In this document: positions 49,167 to 57,839 of the stretch, one piece after another | Numbering within the stretch: position 1 is the first letter of the stretch | How the letters are laid out: every line of letters begins with the position of its first letter | Assembly: GCA_001305115.1 (NCBI GenBank) | Contig: BCAA01000003.1 | Coordinates: 124,001 to 188,000 of the forward strand | DNA from: Clostridia bacterium UC5.1-1E11 | Lineage (GTDB): Bacteria > Bacillota > Clostridia > Oscillospirales > Acutalibacteraceae | Direction: 5' to 3' | DNA length: 64,000 nucleotides | The notes under the pieces: model-generated | The model's database searches: none | Told to the model about the DNA's origin: nothing | Seen by the model: the letters and a program-made list of their open reading frames with translations, nothing else | Translations under genes and position numbers: made by a program

Positions 49167-49361
49167 TCACAGCCCGAAAATGGATTTGATGGACCGGAAC
49201 AGCACGTCGATCTGTTGGATAATCATCATCAGCACAACAATCAGCCCGGCCAATGTCGTCATCATAGCCTGTTCTTCCCTGCCGGAGCGCACTAAAAGCT
49301 GATTGAGTACGGCGACGATGATACCGATCGCGGCGATTTTAAAGATCAGATCCACATCCAT
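49167..49361 (-). CDS. spoIIIAC: Stage III sporulation protein AC
   Basis: A 64-residue two-helix membrane protein (MDVDLIFKIAAIGIIVAVLN..., MMTTLAGLIVVLMMII). GGAGG eight bases before ATG 49361 decides the start; the open frame extends 28 codons further without support. Confidence 0.95.
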   Translation of the reverse strand: MDVDLIFKIAAIGIIVAVLNQLLVRSGREEQAMMTTLAGLIVVLMMIIQQIDVLFRSIKSIFGL

Positions 49362-49419
49362 TTTCTGTTCCTCCCCAACACCCTGGTTGTGTACAGGGCT
49401 ATGTTTGATAATCCGCTGT

Positions 49420-49925
49420 TCAGCATAAAAATAGGGCAACGGCAATCCCCGAGAAGGACCCCAGCATCAGGTATAGCTTTCCTTTTCGAGTCTTTTCTGA
49501 TCGCGCATTCTCCAACCGGTCGCTGAAAAGTTCCGTATACAGGCGGCAATGCGAAAGCTGGCCTCTACATCGCTGGCTCCAAACCCGTCCCCGAAGTCGC
49601 TCAAAAGGAGCCGGTCCGCTTCTGTGAGGCCCGTCCCTTTCGAACCAGCCTGCACCCCTTTCTTCCAAGCTGTGTGGAAATCCTCCCCCTCTTCGCAATG
49701 TGCCGCGCACTCCTGTAAAAACGCAAGACTCCTCCCATGTCTCTGAACAATTTCTGCAACAGACGCCGCGGAATAACGGATTTCTGTCTGTGCTGCATTC
49801 AGGAATCGAAGCATTTCCTCAAGTTGTTGTACCCTCTGTGAAAGCCTATGCGACTGTACATATCCCGCTATGGTCCCTGCTGCGATCAGAAGCAGAATTC
49901 CCAAAACCTTGAGCAAGCAAATCAC
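49420..49925 (-). CDS. spoIIIAB: Stage III sporulation protein AB (one frameshift)
   Basis: About 169 residues with helices at both ends. GTG 49925 (VICLLKVLGILLLIAAGTIAG) or ATG 49949 starts it. The frame changes after GFGASDVE: the family continuation QLSHCRLYTELFSDRLENA and the last helix LYLMLGSFSGIAVALFLC lie one frame over, restored by one extra base at 49562-49563. SpoIIIAB is a cytoplasm-facing partner of the SpoIIIAA ATPase. Confidence 0.9.
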
Positions 49926-50864
49926 CTGCCTTATAGACCCCTGCGACACGGCCCGGTTCTCGGCTGCCTTCCAGAAGAACTACATATCCAAAAGCGCCGG
50001 TATGTAATAGACTGAGCGCCTGTTGCCGGCGAAGGAGTTCCCGCACACTCCCCGCATGTACACTGGAAATCATTCCCACCCCGGCATTAAGCCCCTGGGC
50101 GGCGGCTTCCACATCGGCCAGACCTCCCATCTCGTCACAGATGATAAATTCGGGGGAAAGCGAACGGATTGCCTGCAAAATGCCTTCCCCCTTTGGATAG
50201 CCGTCCAGAACATCACAACACGGCCCCAGGTCGTTCTGCGGTACACCGCGATACGTTCCTGCCAACTCACCTCGTTCATCCACCACTGCCACCTTTCGGA
50301 CATCCCCGCACAAGCCGGAGGACAGCTGCCTGGCTATATCGCGCAGGATGGTTGTTTTGCCGCTGGAAGGCGCTCCGGCCACCAGTACTCCATCCCGTAG
50401 GTTTTTTCCCACTGCCTGTAGCACGCCGCTGGCGCATCCGTAAACCTGCCGGGCAATACGGATATTGATGGAGCTGATGTCGCGCAAGCTGTTGATTTCT
50501 CCTCCGGAGATCACCGCTGTGCCACAAAGCCCTACGCGGTGGCCTCCGCTCAGGGTAATAAATCCGTTTTTGATCTCACTCTGATGGCTATATACGGAGT
50601 AACTGCAAATCCCTCGAAAAGTCTCGTCGATGTCCTCGCGAGTTGCCCGCATCCCGTCCGGTTCCGGCCTGCAAGAGGGCCGTCCATTTCGATTCAAAAA
50701 TATACACCGCCCGTACAACAGATGGAGACCGGCTGATTCACACGAAAACGGATTTCCTGCGCCTGTTCTTTCATATCGGTTGGCAGCAGGCACAGATATT
50801 TCCGCAAACGGTCGCAGACCGCACGCGCTGCCGAATCAAATCTGGATTCAAAATTGTTTTCCAT
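49846..50864 (-). CDS. spoIIIAA: Stage III sporulation protein AA, ATPase (one frameshift)
   Basis: A secretion-type ATPase of the SpoIIIA channel. ATG 50864 behind AAGGAGG opens MENNFESRF, and LPTDMKEQAQEIRFRV is the usual N-terminus; it stops after GGVYF, and one extra T at the A5/T5 run 50696-50700 joins LNRNGRPSC and the ATPase body with Walker A GAPSSGKTT and VVDERGELAG. The C-terminal frame overlaps spoIIIAB by about 80 bases, longer than expected, so the true end may be earlier. Confidence 0.92.
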
Positions 50865-50922
50865 CTCTTGTCCTCCTTTCCATACATATCTATGGACAAG
50901 TGCCACTCCTTAGAACAAAAAA

Positions 50923-50953
50923 GGCCCCCGGAAGGAAAATCCCTCCGAGGGCA
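50923..50953 (-). terminator. Terminator between alaX-like gene and spoIIIA operon
   Basis: GCCCTCGGAGGG... / ...CCTTCCGGGGGC hairpin followed by T6 on the minus strand. It separates spoIIIA transcription from the upstream alaX-HD-ADH group. Confidence 0.8.
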
Positions 50954-51015
50954 CACCGAAATGTATCGAATTTTATTGATCCCTATTTATCTATGAATTT
51001 TCCGGCTGATAGCCA

Positions 51016-52185
51016 TTAGGACGGCAGCAAGTCCTTAAGAATAAAGGATTCAATGGCCTGCCGCGTCCCCTGTACGGACCCTTGGACCAGCTCTGCCTTT
51101 CCTCCCCCGCGCCCAGAAAACCTCTGGTTGAGTGCTCTCCCCAGGGAACGGACGTCCTCCTTTCCTGCAATCGCATATTTCCAGCCATCTGCATCCGTTC
51201 CGGAAAAAACAACCGCTGTTCTTGCGCGCTCGGAGAGCGCCAAGCAGAAATTCCGCAGACTATCCGGAGAGAGTCCTTCCTCAAAAAAGCAGACGCGCTC
51301 CTGGCCTTCTGGAACCGCAGCAACCTTCTGGGCAAAGATCTCCTGTTGCAATTGATAAACTTGTTGCCGAAGATGGTCCCGTTCCGAAAGCAGGCGCTCT
51401 ACTGCGCCCACCACTTCCTCTGGCTTTGCCGAAAGAAGAACCGAAATATCTGTGACGCTTTTCAACTTTTCGTCGTAATCTGCCAAGGCACGGCTTCCAA
51501 ACTGTAGCGTCACCCGGACGCCGCCTTTGTAACGCTGCATCGCAACCACTTTAATTGCGCCTACTTCTCCGGTCTGTGCCGTATGAAGGCCGCAACAGGC
51601 ACAGCAATCATAACCGGGTATGGTCACAATCCGCACTTCCCCAGCGAGCTCTTTTTTACTGCGGTAGTCGATTTGCTCCAGCTCCTCCTTGGAGGGCCAT
51701 TCCGCCTGCACGGGCAGATTCTCATAGACCGCCTGGTTGGCCAGATGCTCTACCTGCGCGATTTGATCTGTGGTCAGTTCCCCATTGAAGTCCACCGTGA
51801 CCGCCTGCGCACCCATATGGAACCCCACATTGTTCCATTGAAACAGGCGGTGGGTAATTCCGGAGACGATATGTTCTCCGGTGTGTTGCTGCATAAACAG
51901 GAATCGTCTCGGCCAGTCGATTATCCCTTCCACCGTTGTTCCTACTTCGAGCGGGCGGTCCGTAGTGTGAAGCAGCCGGCCACCCTGTTCTTGGACATCC
52001 AACACCTTGGCGTCCCCAAGTATCCCATGGTCTGCGGGCTGTCCGCCGCCCTCCGGATAAAAGGCGGTGCGATCCAGGGTAACGGTAAAGCCATCCTTCT
52101 GCGCCTCACACCCAGTGACCGTTGCCGTAAACTTCTGTAAATAAGCATCTTCATAATAAAGCCGCTGTGTCGGTATCTGTCCCAT
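51016..52185 (-). CDS. Alanyl-tRNA editing protein (AlaX with DHHA1 domain)
   Basis: A 389-residue AlaRS-related protein lacking the synthetase core. The N-terminal region (DRTAFYPEGGGQPAD) and the editing site motifs QQHTGEHI and CCGLHTA give the zinc ligands; the C-terminal half is a DHHA1-like domain ending in FSGRGGGKAELVQGS. It should clear mischarged Ser/Gly-tRNA-Ala. Complete. It is followed by a terminator and the spoIIIA operon. Confidence 0.93.
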   Translation of the reverse strand: MGQIPTQRLYYEDAYLQKFTATVTGCEAQKDGFTVTLDRTAFYPEGGGQPADHGILGDAKVLDVQEQGGRLLHTTDRPLEVGTTVEGIIDWPRRFLFMQQHTGEHIVSGITHRLFQWNNVGFHMGAQAVTVDFNGELTTDQIAQVEHLANQAVYENLPVQAEWPSKEELEQIDYRSKKELAGEVRIVTIPGYDCCACCGLHTAQTGEVGAIKVVAMQRYKGGVRVTLQFGSRALADYDEKLKSVTDISVLLSAKPEEVVGAVERLLSERDHLRQQVYQLQQEIFAQKVAAVPEGQERVCFFEEGLSPDSLRNFCLALSERARTAVVFSGTDADGWKYAIAGKEDVRSLGRALNQRFSGRGGGKAELVQGSVQGTRQAIESFILKDLLPS

Positions 52186-52199
52186 TGTTGTTGTCCTCC

Positions 52200-52757
52200 T
52201 CAGAGTTCCATCTCATCCTGTAGGCTGCGCATGGCAAGTATGGTCTTTTGTATCAGTTCATCCAGCGGCCAACCGAGCATGTCCGCCCCCGCCTGAATCA
52301 CCTCACGGGAACAGCCCGCTGCAAAGTTTGGCGTCTTAAATTTCTTTTTAACCGATTTCACCTCTAGATCCGAAACACTTTTTGAGGGCCGCATCAATGC
52401 AACTGCACCGATTAGCCCAGTGAGTTCATCCGTGGCATAGAGAACCTTCTCCATGATATGTTCGGGCCGGATGTCTACCGCCGGATAGGCATGGCTGGCG
52501 GTGGCCCGGATTATGCGCTCATCGATTCCATTCTCCCGCATGATCTCTTGGCTTTTGATACAATGTTGTTCTGGATACCGTTCAAAATCGAGGTCGTGCA
52601 ACAGACCGACCACTTTCCAAAATGCAATTTCGTCCGGCGCTAGTTCCTTCGCAAACCAGCCCATCACACCGGAGACAATCTTAGCATGACGAAGGTGGAA
52701 CGCCTCCCGGTTATACTGTTCCAGCAGTGCTTGCGCTTGCTCTATTGTCGGAATCAT
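52200..52757 (-). CDS. HD domain phosphohydrolase
   Basis: A 185-residue HD-fold protein: RHAKIVSGVM, then VGLLHDLDFERYPE with the HD pair, and TASHAYPAV. Substrate not predictable. Between the alcohol dehydrogenase and AlaX-like genes in the same direction with short gaps. Confidence 0.9.
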   Translation of the reverse strand: MIPTIEQAQALLEQYNREAFHLRHAKIVSGVMGWFAKELAPDEIAFWKVVGLLHDLDFERYPEQHCIKSQEIMRENGIDERIIRATASHAYPAVDIRPEHIMEKVLYATDELTGLIGAVALMRPSKSVSDLEVKSVKKKFKTPNFAAGCSREVIQAGADMLGWPLDELIQKTILAMRSLQDEMEL

Positions 52758-52770
52758 CGTTTACTCCCCC

Positions 52771-53817
52771 CTATCGGCTGACTGGCGGTGTAACCGCCCA
52801 TTTCAGGCAGTGATCCTGCTTGCCGCCAAATATACGGTATCCTTCTAAAAGGTCGTTCAATGGTGCGCGATGCGTAATGAGGAAATCTGTGTGCAGTTTT
52901 CCACAAGAAAGCAGCTTCATCAGTTGCTCGCAGTGAACCGCATCCACTCCTCCTGTTTTGAAGATCAGATTTTTTCCATACATATCCGGCAGAGGAAGCG
53001 ATTGCGCTTGCTCATACATGGCAACCAACGCAACAACCGCATTGGGCCGGGCGATCTGCCAAGCGGTCTGGAAACTATCCGCCCCTCCCGCGGCCTCGAT
53101 CACCGCATCCGCGCCGCGGCCCTGTGTCAAAGAACGAACAGCCTCCTCCGCGTTTACCTCCGAAGGGCAAATCCCATAGGTAGCAAGCCCAAGCTGTTTG
53201 GCGAGTTCCAAGCGCTCCGGGTCAATATCGAGCATAATCACATCTCCGGCGCCAAATAGACCTGCACACATTGCAGCGCAAAGCCCCACTGGTCCAGCGC
53301 CAATCACTGCAACCGTGTCGCCTGGATGAATCTCTGCCAACTCTGCACCAAAATAGCCGCTGGATAGGATATCCCCCAAAAACAATGCATCGTCATCCTT
53401 AACATTGTCTAAAATTTTGGTCAATCCCATGTCTGCATAGGGTACGCGGACATATTCTGCTTGGCAGCCATCTATTCGGCAGCCGAGCTCCCAACCGCCA
53501 TGTGTACAGTTGTTGATAAATCCCTTGCGGCAAAACCAACAATCCCCACAAAAAGTGATACAGTTGGCTGCCACACGTTCACCCACCTTCCGCTTTTTCA
53601 CACCTTCTCCAATAGCAACGATCTCTCCGACAAATTCATGCCCCAATACGGTCCCCGGCACAGCCCTCGGAACCGCTCCATGCAATATATGCAAGTCACT
53701 GGTACAAATTGTGGAAAGAGTTACTTTTACAATGGCATCCCGCGGGTCCTGTAGTTTGGGAATCGGGCGCTCTTCCAAGCGCAAATCCTCGAACCCATGA
53801 TAAACCGCCGCTAACAT
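52771..53817 (-). CDS. Zinc-dependent alcohol dehydrogenase (MDR family)
   Basis: A 348-residue medium-chain dehydrogenase. Catalytic-zinc region CTSDLHI and GHEFVGEIV, structural-zinc cysteines CGDCWFCRKGFINNC and the NAD fold AVIGAGPVGLCAAMCAG are present. The type fits threonine/alcohol dehydrogenase-like enzymes; the substrate is unknown. First gene of the ADH-HD-AlaX group. Confidence 0.93.
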   Translation of the reverse strand: MLAAVYHGFEDLRLEERPIPKLQDPRDAIVKVTLSTICTSDLHILHGAVPRAVPGTVLGHEFVGEIVAIGEGVKKRKVGERVAANCITFCGDCWFCRKGFINNCTHGGWELGCRIDGCQAEYVRVPYADMGLTKILDNVKDDDALFLGDILSSGYFGAELAEIHPGDTVAVIGAGPVGLCAAMCAGLFGAGDVIMLDIDPERLELAKQLGLATYGICPSEVNAEEAVRSLTQGRGADAVIEAAGGADSFQTAWQIARPNAVVALVAMYEQAQSLPLPDMYGKNLIFKTGGVDAVHCEQLMKLLSCGKLHTDFLITHRAPLNDLLEGYRIFGGKQDHCLKWAVTPPVSR

Positions 53818-54158
53818 CGTTTTTGCATCGATATCCTCCTGTTCTCCTAGATAAATAAATTTCTATAAGTACATTTCATCCCATTCGACTTGCCCATTCC
53901 ACAGGAATATAGCGTATTTCCCACACCATTTCCCTCTAGAGATCCTCCGAAGGCACCATCTCCCACCTGTCTCGAAAGGGCGCGCGGCCCAAATCCTCCG
54001 ATATTTACACCTCTATCGGATCGATTTTCCCGATTGTATGAGAATCCTATGTGATTTCTCTCTTTCGATCTTACTTTCCATCGATCAGGTTTTCGTGTTT
54101 TCCTCTTTATTCGCTTGACTTTTTTTCCCAACACTCGTACACTCTTAGAAGAAGCTTT
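53818..54158. other. Gap between radical SAM gene and ADH
   Basis: No gene found. Contains short palindromic stretches (GAGAT...ATCTC near 53938-53963). No promoter with both consensus boxes was found. Confidence 0.45.
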
Positions 54159-55093
54159 TTAGGAAAAGCGCGCCCCTTGAACCGTATTGCGCCGTGCCAG
54201 CTCGCGGTCAATGCCGCCGAGTACGGCAATCTTATCAAGACTCCAAAGCGGCGCCAAGAGCATTTCACGTTGTCCATCACCAGTCACACGTTCAATCACA
54301 GTTTCTGGCGGAAGCATTCCAGCTGTGTGCAAACCGTATGGATGTAAGCTTCCCGCGTCATAGGGGTAAACCGTCCAGCCGTATACGCTTCGGCAAGGGG
54401 TGTTCCGCGCAGGATGTGCAACAGATGCAGCTTTACCGCATCTGGCCGCAATTGTCCAACAGCGCGTGCTGTTTCCAACATCATGGGGAACGTCTCTCCT
54501 GGAAGCCCGTCAATTAAATGAACACAGACACGAATTCCACGTCGTTTCAAAGCCTGGTAAGCCTGGTTGAATTCCGTATAAGAGTGCCCTCGATGGATTC
54601 TCACCGCGGTTTCGTCATGGATTGTCTGTAGGCCTAACTCCACCGTGAGATACGTCCGTTGAGAAAGCTCTGCGAGATAATCGATTGTCTCTGGGGACAA
54701 TGCGTCTGCCCGCGTTGCGAGGCTCAAGCCGCACACCCCCTCCACTGCAAGCGCTTCTTCGTACTTTTTCTGGAGGATGGGTAGGGGCGCATATGTATTG
54801 GTGTGTGCCTGAAAATAGGCAATCACGGGGGCATCCTTCCACTTGAGGTGAATGCGGGCCTGCTCGATCTGAATCTGTCTTGTGATCGAAAAAGCTGGTC
54901 CAGGCGCAAAAGCGCCGCTGCCTCCCTGGCAATAGGTACAGCCGCCCGTTCCTCGTGTACCGTCCAAATTCGGACATGTAAAACCGGCATCGATAGAGGC
55001 TTTAAATACCCGCCTTCCAAATCGCCTTTTCAAATGATAAGCGAGCGTATGGTATCGTTTATTGTCGTCCGCATAGAGAAATGGATGTTCCAT
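54159..55093 (-). CDS. TIGR01212-type radical SAM protein (one frameshift)
   Basis: A YtqA-like radical SAM protein with the cluster motif CPNLDGTRGTGGCTYC and YFQAHTNTYAPL, related to Elp3-like enzymes; activity uncharacterised. AAGGAAGG decides ATG 55093. After CTQLEC the frame ends at 54296; the conserved end LPPETVIERVTGDG, LLAPLWSLDKIAVL and DRELARR lies in the next frame to TAA 54161-54159, restored by one base at about 54308-54316. Repaired length ~312 residues. Confidence 0.9.
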
Positions 55094-55229
55094 TTCATCC
55101 CTTCCTTGCACGTTTACAGGTTTTTTCTTGTCCCATTTTAAGATTTCTTTAAGAAATTCATGGGGAGACTTGTAAGAATTTACTTGTAGAATAGCACGCA
55201 GAATCAAAAAGTGCAAGGGGCGTATCGAT

Positions 55230-56012
55230 ATGATTAAGGAAGGGCCATTGTATTGCAAAACCGTTTCCTCTTATTCGAAGGACAAGCCGTTAAAGCATGT
55301 CCAAAAGGAGGGGGACTCTGCGTATCTGCGGCGCAGACGGATTGTCAGTTTGGTATCTTTCATTGGATTTCTCCTATTTTCCATTGTATTTGCAGCGACC
55401 GTCGGGCAGAAGTTGATGGAATTTCTGGCGGATGGAAAAACCTTTCGCGTATGGGTGGAGCAACAAGGCATTTGGGGGCCGCTTACATTGATAGGGATCA
55501 TGGCTTTGCAGGTGGTCATTGCTATCATCCCCGGCGAAGCGGTAGAGATCGGCGCGGGATACGCATTTGGAGCAATACCCGGTATGTTCCTCTGTTTGGC
55601 CGGCGCAGCCGTGGGGTCCGTTATCATTTATGGGCTTACGAAGTCCTTTGGAATCCGGATGGTAGAGGCCTTCATCTCAAGGGAAAAACTCCAATCTTTG
55701 AAGTTTCTACAGAATACAAAAAAGCTAAACCTATTAATCTTTATTTTGTTTTTTATTCCTGGTACACCCAAGGATCTGTTTACCTATTTTATTGGGTTGA
55801 CTCCCATGAAATTGCGCACCTTTCTGATCCTCTCCAGCATTGCTCGCATCCCCTCGGTCATCACATCCACAATTGGCGGGGAAGCGCTTGGGATGCAGAA
55901 TTATACGTTCGCGGTTTTGGTTTTCGTTGCCACTGCAATCATCAGTGGGATTGGTTTGTTAATCTATCGAAAAATCACCGTACATTCAGACGGAAAGAAG
56001 GAAATTGAATGA
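55230..56012 (+). CDS. TVP38/TMEM64 (DedA-like) membrane protein
   Basis: A 260-residue protein with about six helices and the VTT motifs GAGYAFG and FFIPGTPKDLFTYFIGL. The family is implicated in lipid scrambling or undecaprenyl-phosphate-type transport; assignment here is by form. Overlaps the next gene by four bases, ATGA. Confidence 0.9.
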   Translation: MIKEGPLYCKTVSSYSKDKPLKHVQKEGDSAYLRRRRIVSLVSFIGFLLFSIVFAATVGQKLMEFLADGKTFRVWVEQQGIWGPLTLIGIMALQVVIAIIPGEAVEIGAGYAFGAIPGMFLCLAGAAVGSVIIYGLTKSFGIRMVEAFISREKLQSLKFLQNTKKLNLLIFILFFIPGTPKDLFTYFIGLTPMKLRTFLILSSIARIPSVITSTIGGEALGMQNYTFAVLVFVATAIISGIGLLIYRKITVHSDGKKEIE

Positions 56013-56473
56013 ATTGGCAGCTCCTGATCAGCAACCGAATTATCAATGTGGGATTTATCTCATGGATGTTATCCCAGTTGATTAAAACGGGGATATTCTT
56101 ATTACAAAACAAGAAGATCAACCTAAAACGGTTGTCTGAGTCAGGTGGAATGCCCAGCGCACATTCCGCTCTGGGATGTTCCGTGGCAATCGCCACGGTA
56201 CAGGAGGTCGGCTTTGCCTCCCCAATTGCTGCACTCGCCCTGACGTTTGCTGCGGTTGTTCTATATGACGCGATGGGCGTACGGCGCGCCGCTGGCGAGC
56301 AAGCAAAGGCGATCAATCAAATCGCGGATTATCTGGAGGAAACCGACAAAACAGGAAAAATGGCTGAGATCAAAGAATCCATCGGTACCCTGGAGGTATC
56401 TTTGGGGCATACGCCATTTGAAGTGTTATGTGGCGCTCTGTTGGGCATCTGTGTTTCCTTACTTTCTGCATAG
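56009..56473 (+). CDS. Divergent PAP2 family membrane protein
   Basis: A 154-residue membrane protein with GGMPSAHSA and LGHTPFEVLCGALLG, matching the divergent PAP2 (DUF212/YuiD) group of acid-phosphatase-related proteins. Coupled to the TVP38-like gene, suggesting a joint membrane-lipid role (inference). Repeat copy C follows. Confidence 0.92.
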   Translation: MNWQLLISNRIINVGFISWMLSQLIKTGIFLLQNKKINLKRLSESGGMPSAHSALGCSVAIATVQEVGFASPIAALALTFAAVVLYDAMGVRRAAGEQAKAINQIADYLEETDKTGKMAEIKESIGTLEVSLGHTPFEVLCGALLGICVSLLSA

Positions 56474-56510
56474 CTATTTTATAAATCCCCAAACGATCTA
56501 TAGAACAAAT

Positions 56511-56650
56511 AAAAAAGAGGGTATCCCAAAAGTCATGAAATGACGGAAGGATACCCTCTTTTTTAGAAACGCAGATATTTTCCCAAACAGAAAGAGGACG
56601 CCCCTTTCCTATGAATCGAAAAATTCGCAGTTTTGGGACACCCTCTTTTC
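56511..56650 (+). repeat. Two-hairpin interspersed repeat, copy C
   Basis: The best-preserved copy. Left hairpin GAGGGTATCC / GGATACCCTC with inner TCAT-GAA-ATGA, followed by T6; right hairpin AGAGGACGCCCC / GGGACACCCTCT. Lies between convergent PAP2-like and pdaA genes. Confidence 0.9.
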
Positions 56651-56759
56651 CAACGATCGTCTCAAGAACGAGAGCAATGGCAAAAATAGGTATCAGCCGG
56701 CCCCTGGCTCTCTGCATAAAAAGGAGCGTCCTCTTTTATCGAAAGCTGGGAACACATGG

Positions 56760-57566
56760 CTATCCACACAAATCGTGCAGGGTTCCAAAGGTATAACCCT
56801 CTGCCTCCCACTTGCTCAAAAGTTCATCCAAAATCTCAGCATTCGTCTTGGACGTGCTATGTAATAGGACAACCGCCCCTGGATGGATACGTGGGAGCAG
56901 CTTATCAAAGGCTTCTTCCTTCGAGGGCTGCTTATCGACATACCAATCCACATATGCTAAACTCCAAAAAATCGTTTTATATCCCAATTCCTGTGCTTGT
57001 TTTAAATTGCTCTCATTATATTTTCCCTGGGGAGGCCGGTAAAATTTTTCCATCTCTTTCCCAGTTGTTTCCTTATATAAAGCCTCGAGGGAGGAGATCT
57101 CTTTCTGAAAATCCTCCATCGCAGAAATCTTCGACATATCCGGATGATGGTAGGTGTGGTTACCAACAATGTGTCCTTCTTCTACCATTCGTTTGACCAG
57201 GTCGGGACTGGTTTCTATGTAATTTCCCACAACAAAAAAGGCAGCTTTTACGTTGTGCTTTTTCAGCGTATCCAAAATGGCTGGGGTATAGCCATTTTCA
57301 TACCCGGCGTCAAATGTGAGATAAATTGTCTTTTTTGCCGGATCTCCCGCATAGTAAGCATTATATTGCTTTAAAAAATCAGCGGATGCATTGCCGACTG
57401 GCGTTTTTCCCTCTTCTTGAAAACTCAATCCCCAGTTGGTATTCGCCTGTGCAGATGCTGTCACACTTGCTGTTGAAGCATGATGAAAAATTCCCGGGAC
57501 CGCTGCCAAAAGCAACAGGCAAAGGAGCACGGCAAGAATTTGTTTCTTTCGGATTACAACAACCAT
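56760..57566 (-). CDS. pdaA: Delta-lactam-biosynthetic de-N-acetylase PdaA-type
   Basis: A 268-residue secreted NodB-domain polysaccharide deacetylase with an N-terminal signal sequence (ILAVLLCLLLLAAVPG). Motifs: TFDAGYENG with the catalytic Asp, GNHTYHHPD with the metal histidines and RPPQGKYNE. The sequence and the NWGLSF segment after the signal fit PdaA, which starts muramic-delta-lactam formation in spore cortex. Confidence 0.93.
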   Translation of the reverse strand: MVVVIRKKQILAVLLCLLLLAAVPGIFHHASTASVTASAQANTNWGLSFQEEGKTPVGNASADFLKQYNAYYAGDPAKKTIYLTFDAGYENGYTPAILDTLKKHNVKAAFFVVGNYIETSPDLVKRMVEEGHIVGNHTYHHPDMSKISAMEDFQKEISSLEALYKETTGKEMEKFYRPPQGKYNESNLKQAQELGYKTIFWSLAYVDWYVDKQPSKEEAFDKLLPRIHPGAVVLLHSTSKTNAEILDELLSKWEAEGYTFGTLHDLCG

Positions 57567-57772
57567 CGTTTCACCGCCATTTCTATATGGTATTGTAGAT
57601 CTTTTAAAAGCGAACCATTACGAAAACGTACGAAATCGTTGTAGATATAACGGTTAAAGGTAGACCGGTTACATCTTAATCAAAATTCTGCTTTCATCAT
57701 ATCCACTTTTGCCATTCTATACATATGCGTCCATTCGCATAGGAATACCCCCGTTGTAAGAAAATCACAAAA

Positions 57773-57815
57773 GACCCCCAGCCAATCACAAAAGACTGGC
57801 TGGGGGCCTTTCTAT
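57773..57815 (-). terminator. Terminator of the large surface-protein gene
   Basis: CCCCCAGCCA / TGGCTGGGGG with an intervening loop and T4 on the minus strand, about 25 bases past the stop. Bidirectional form. Confidence 0.85.
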
Positions 57816-57839
57816 CCTTTCGAATAATCCTTTAAAAGA

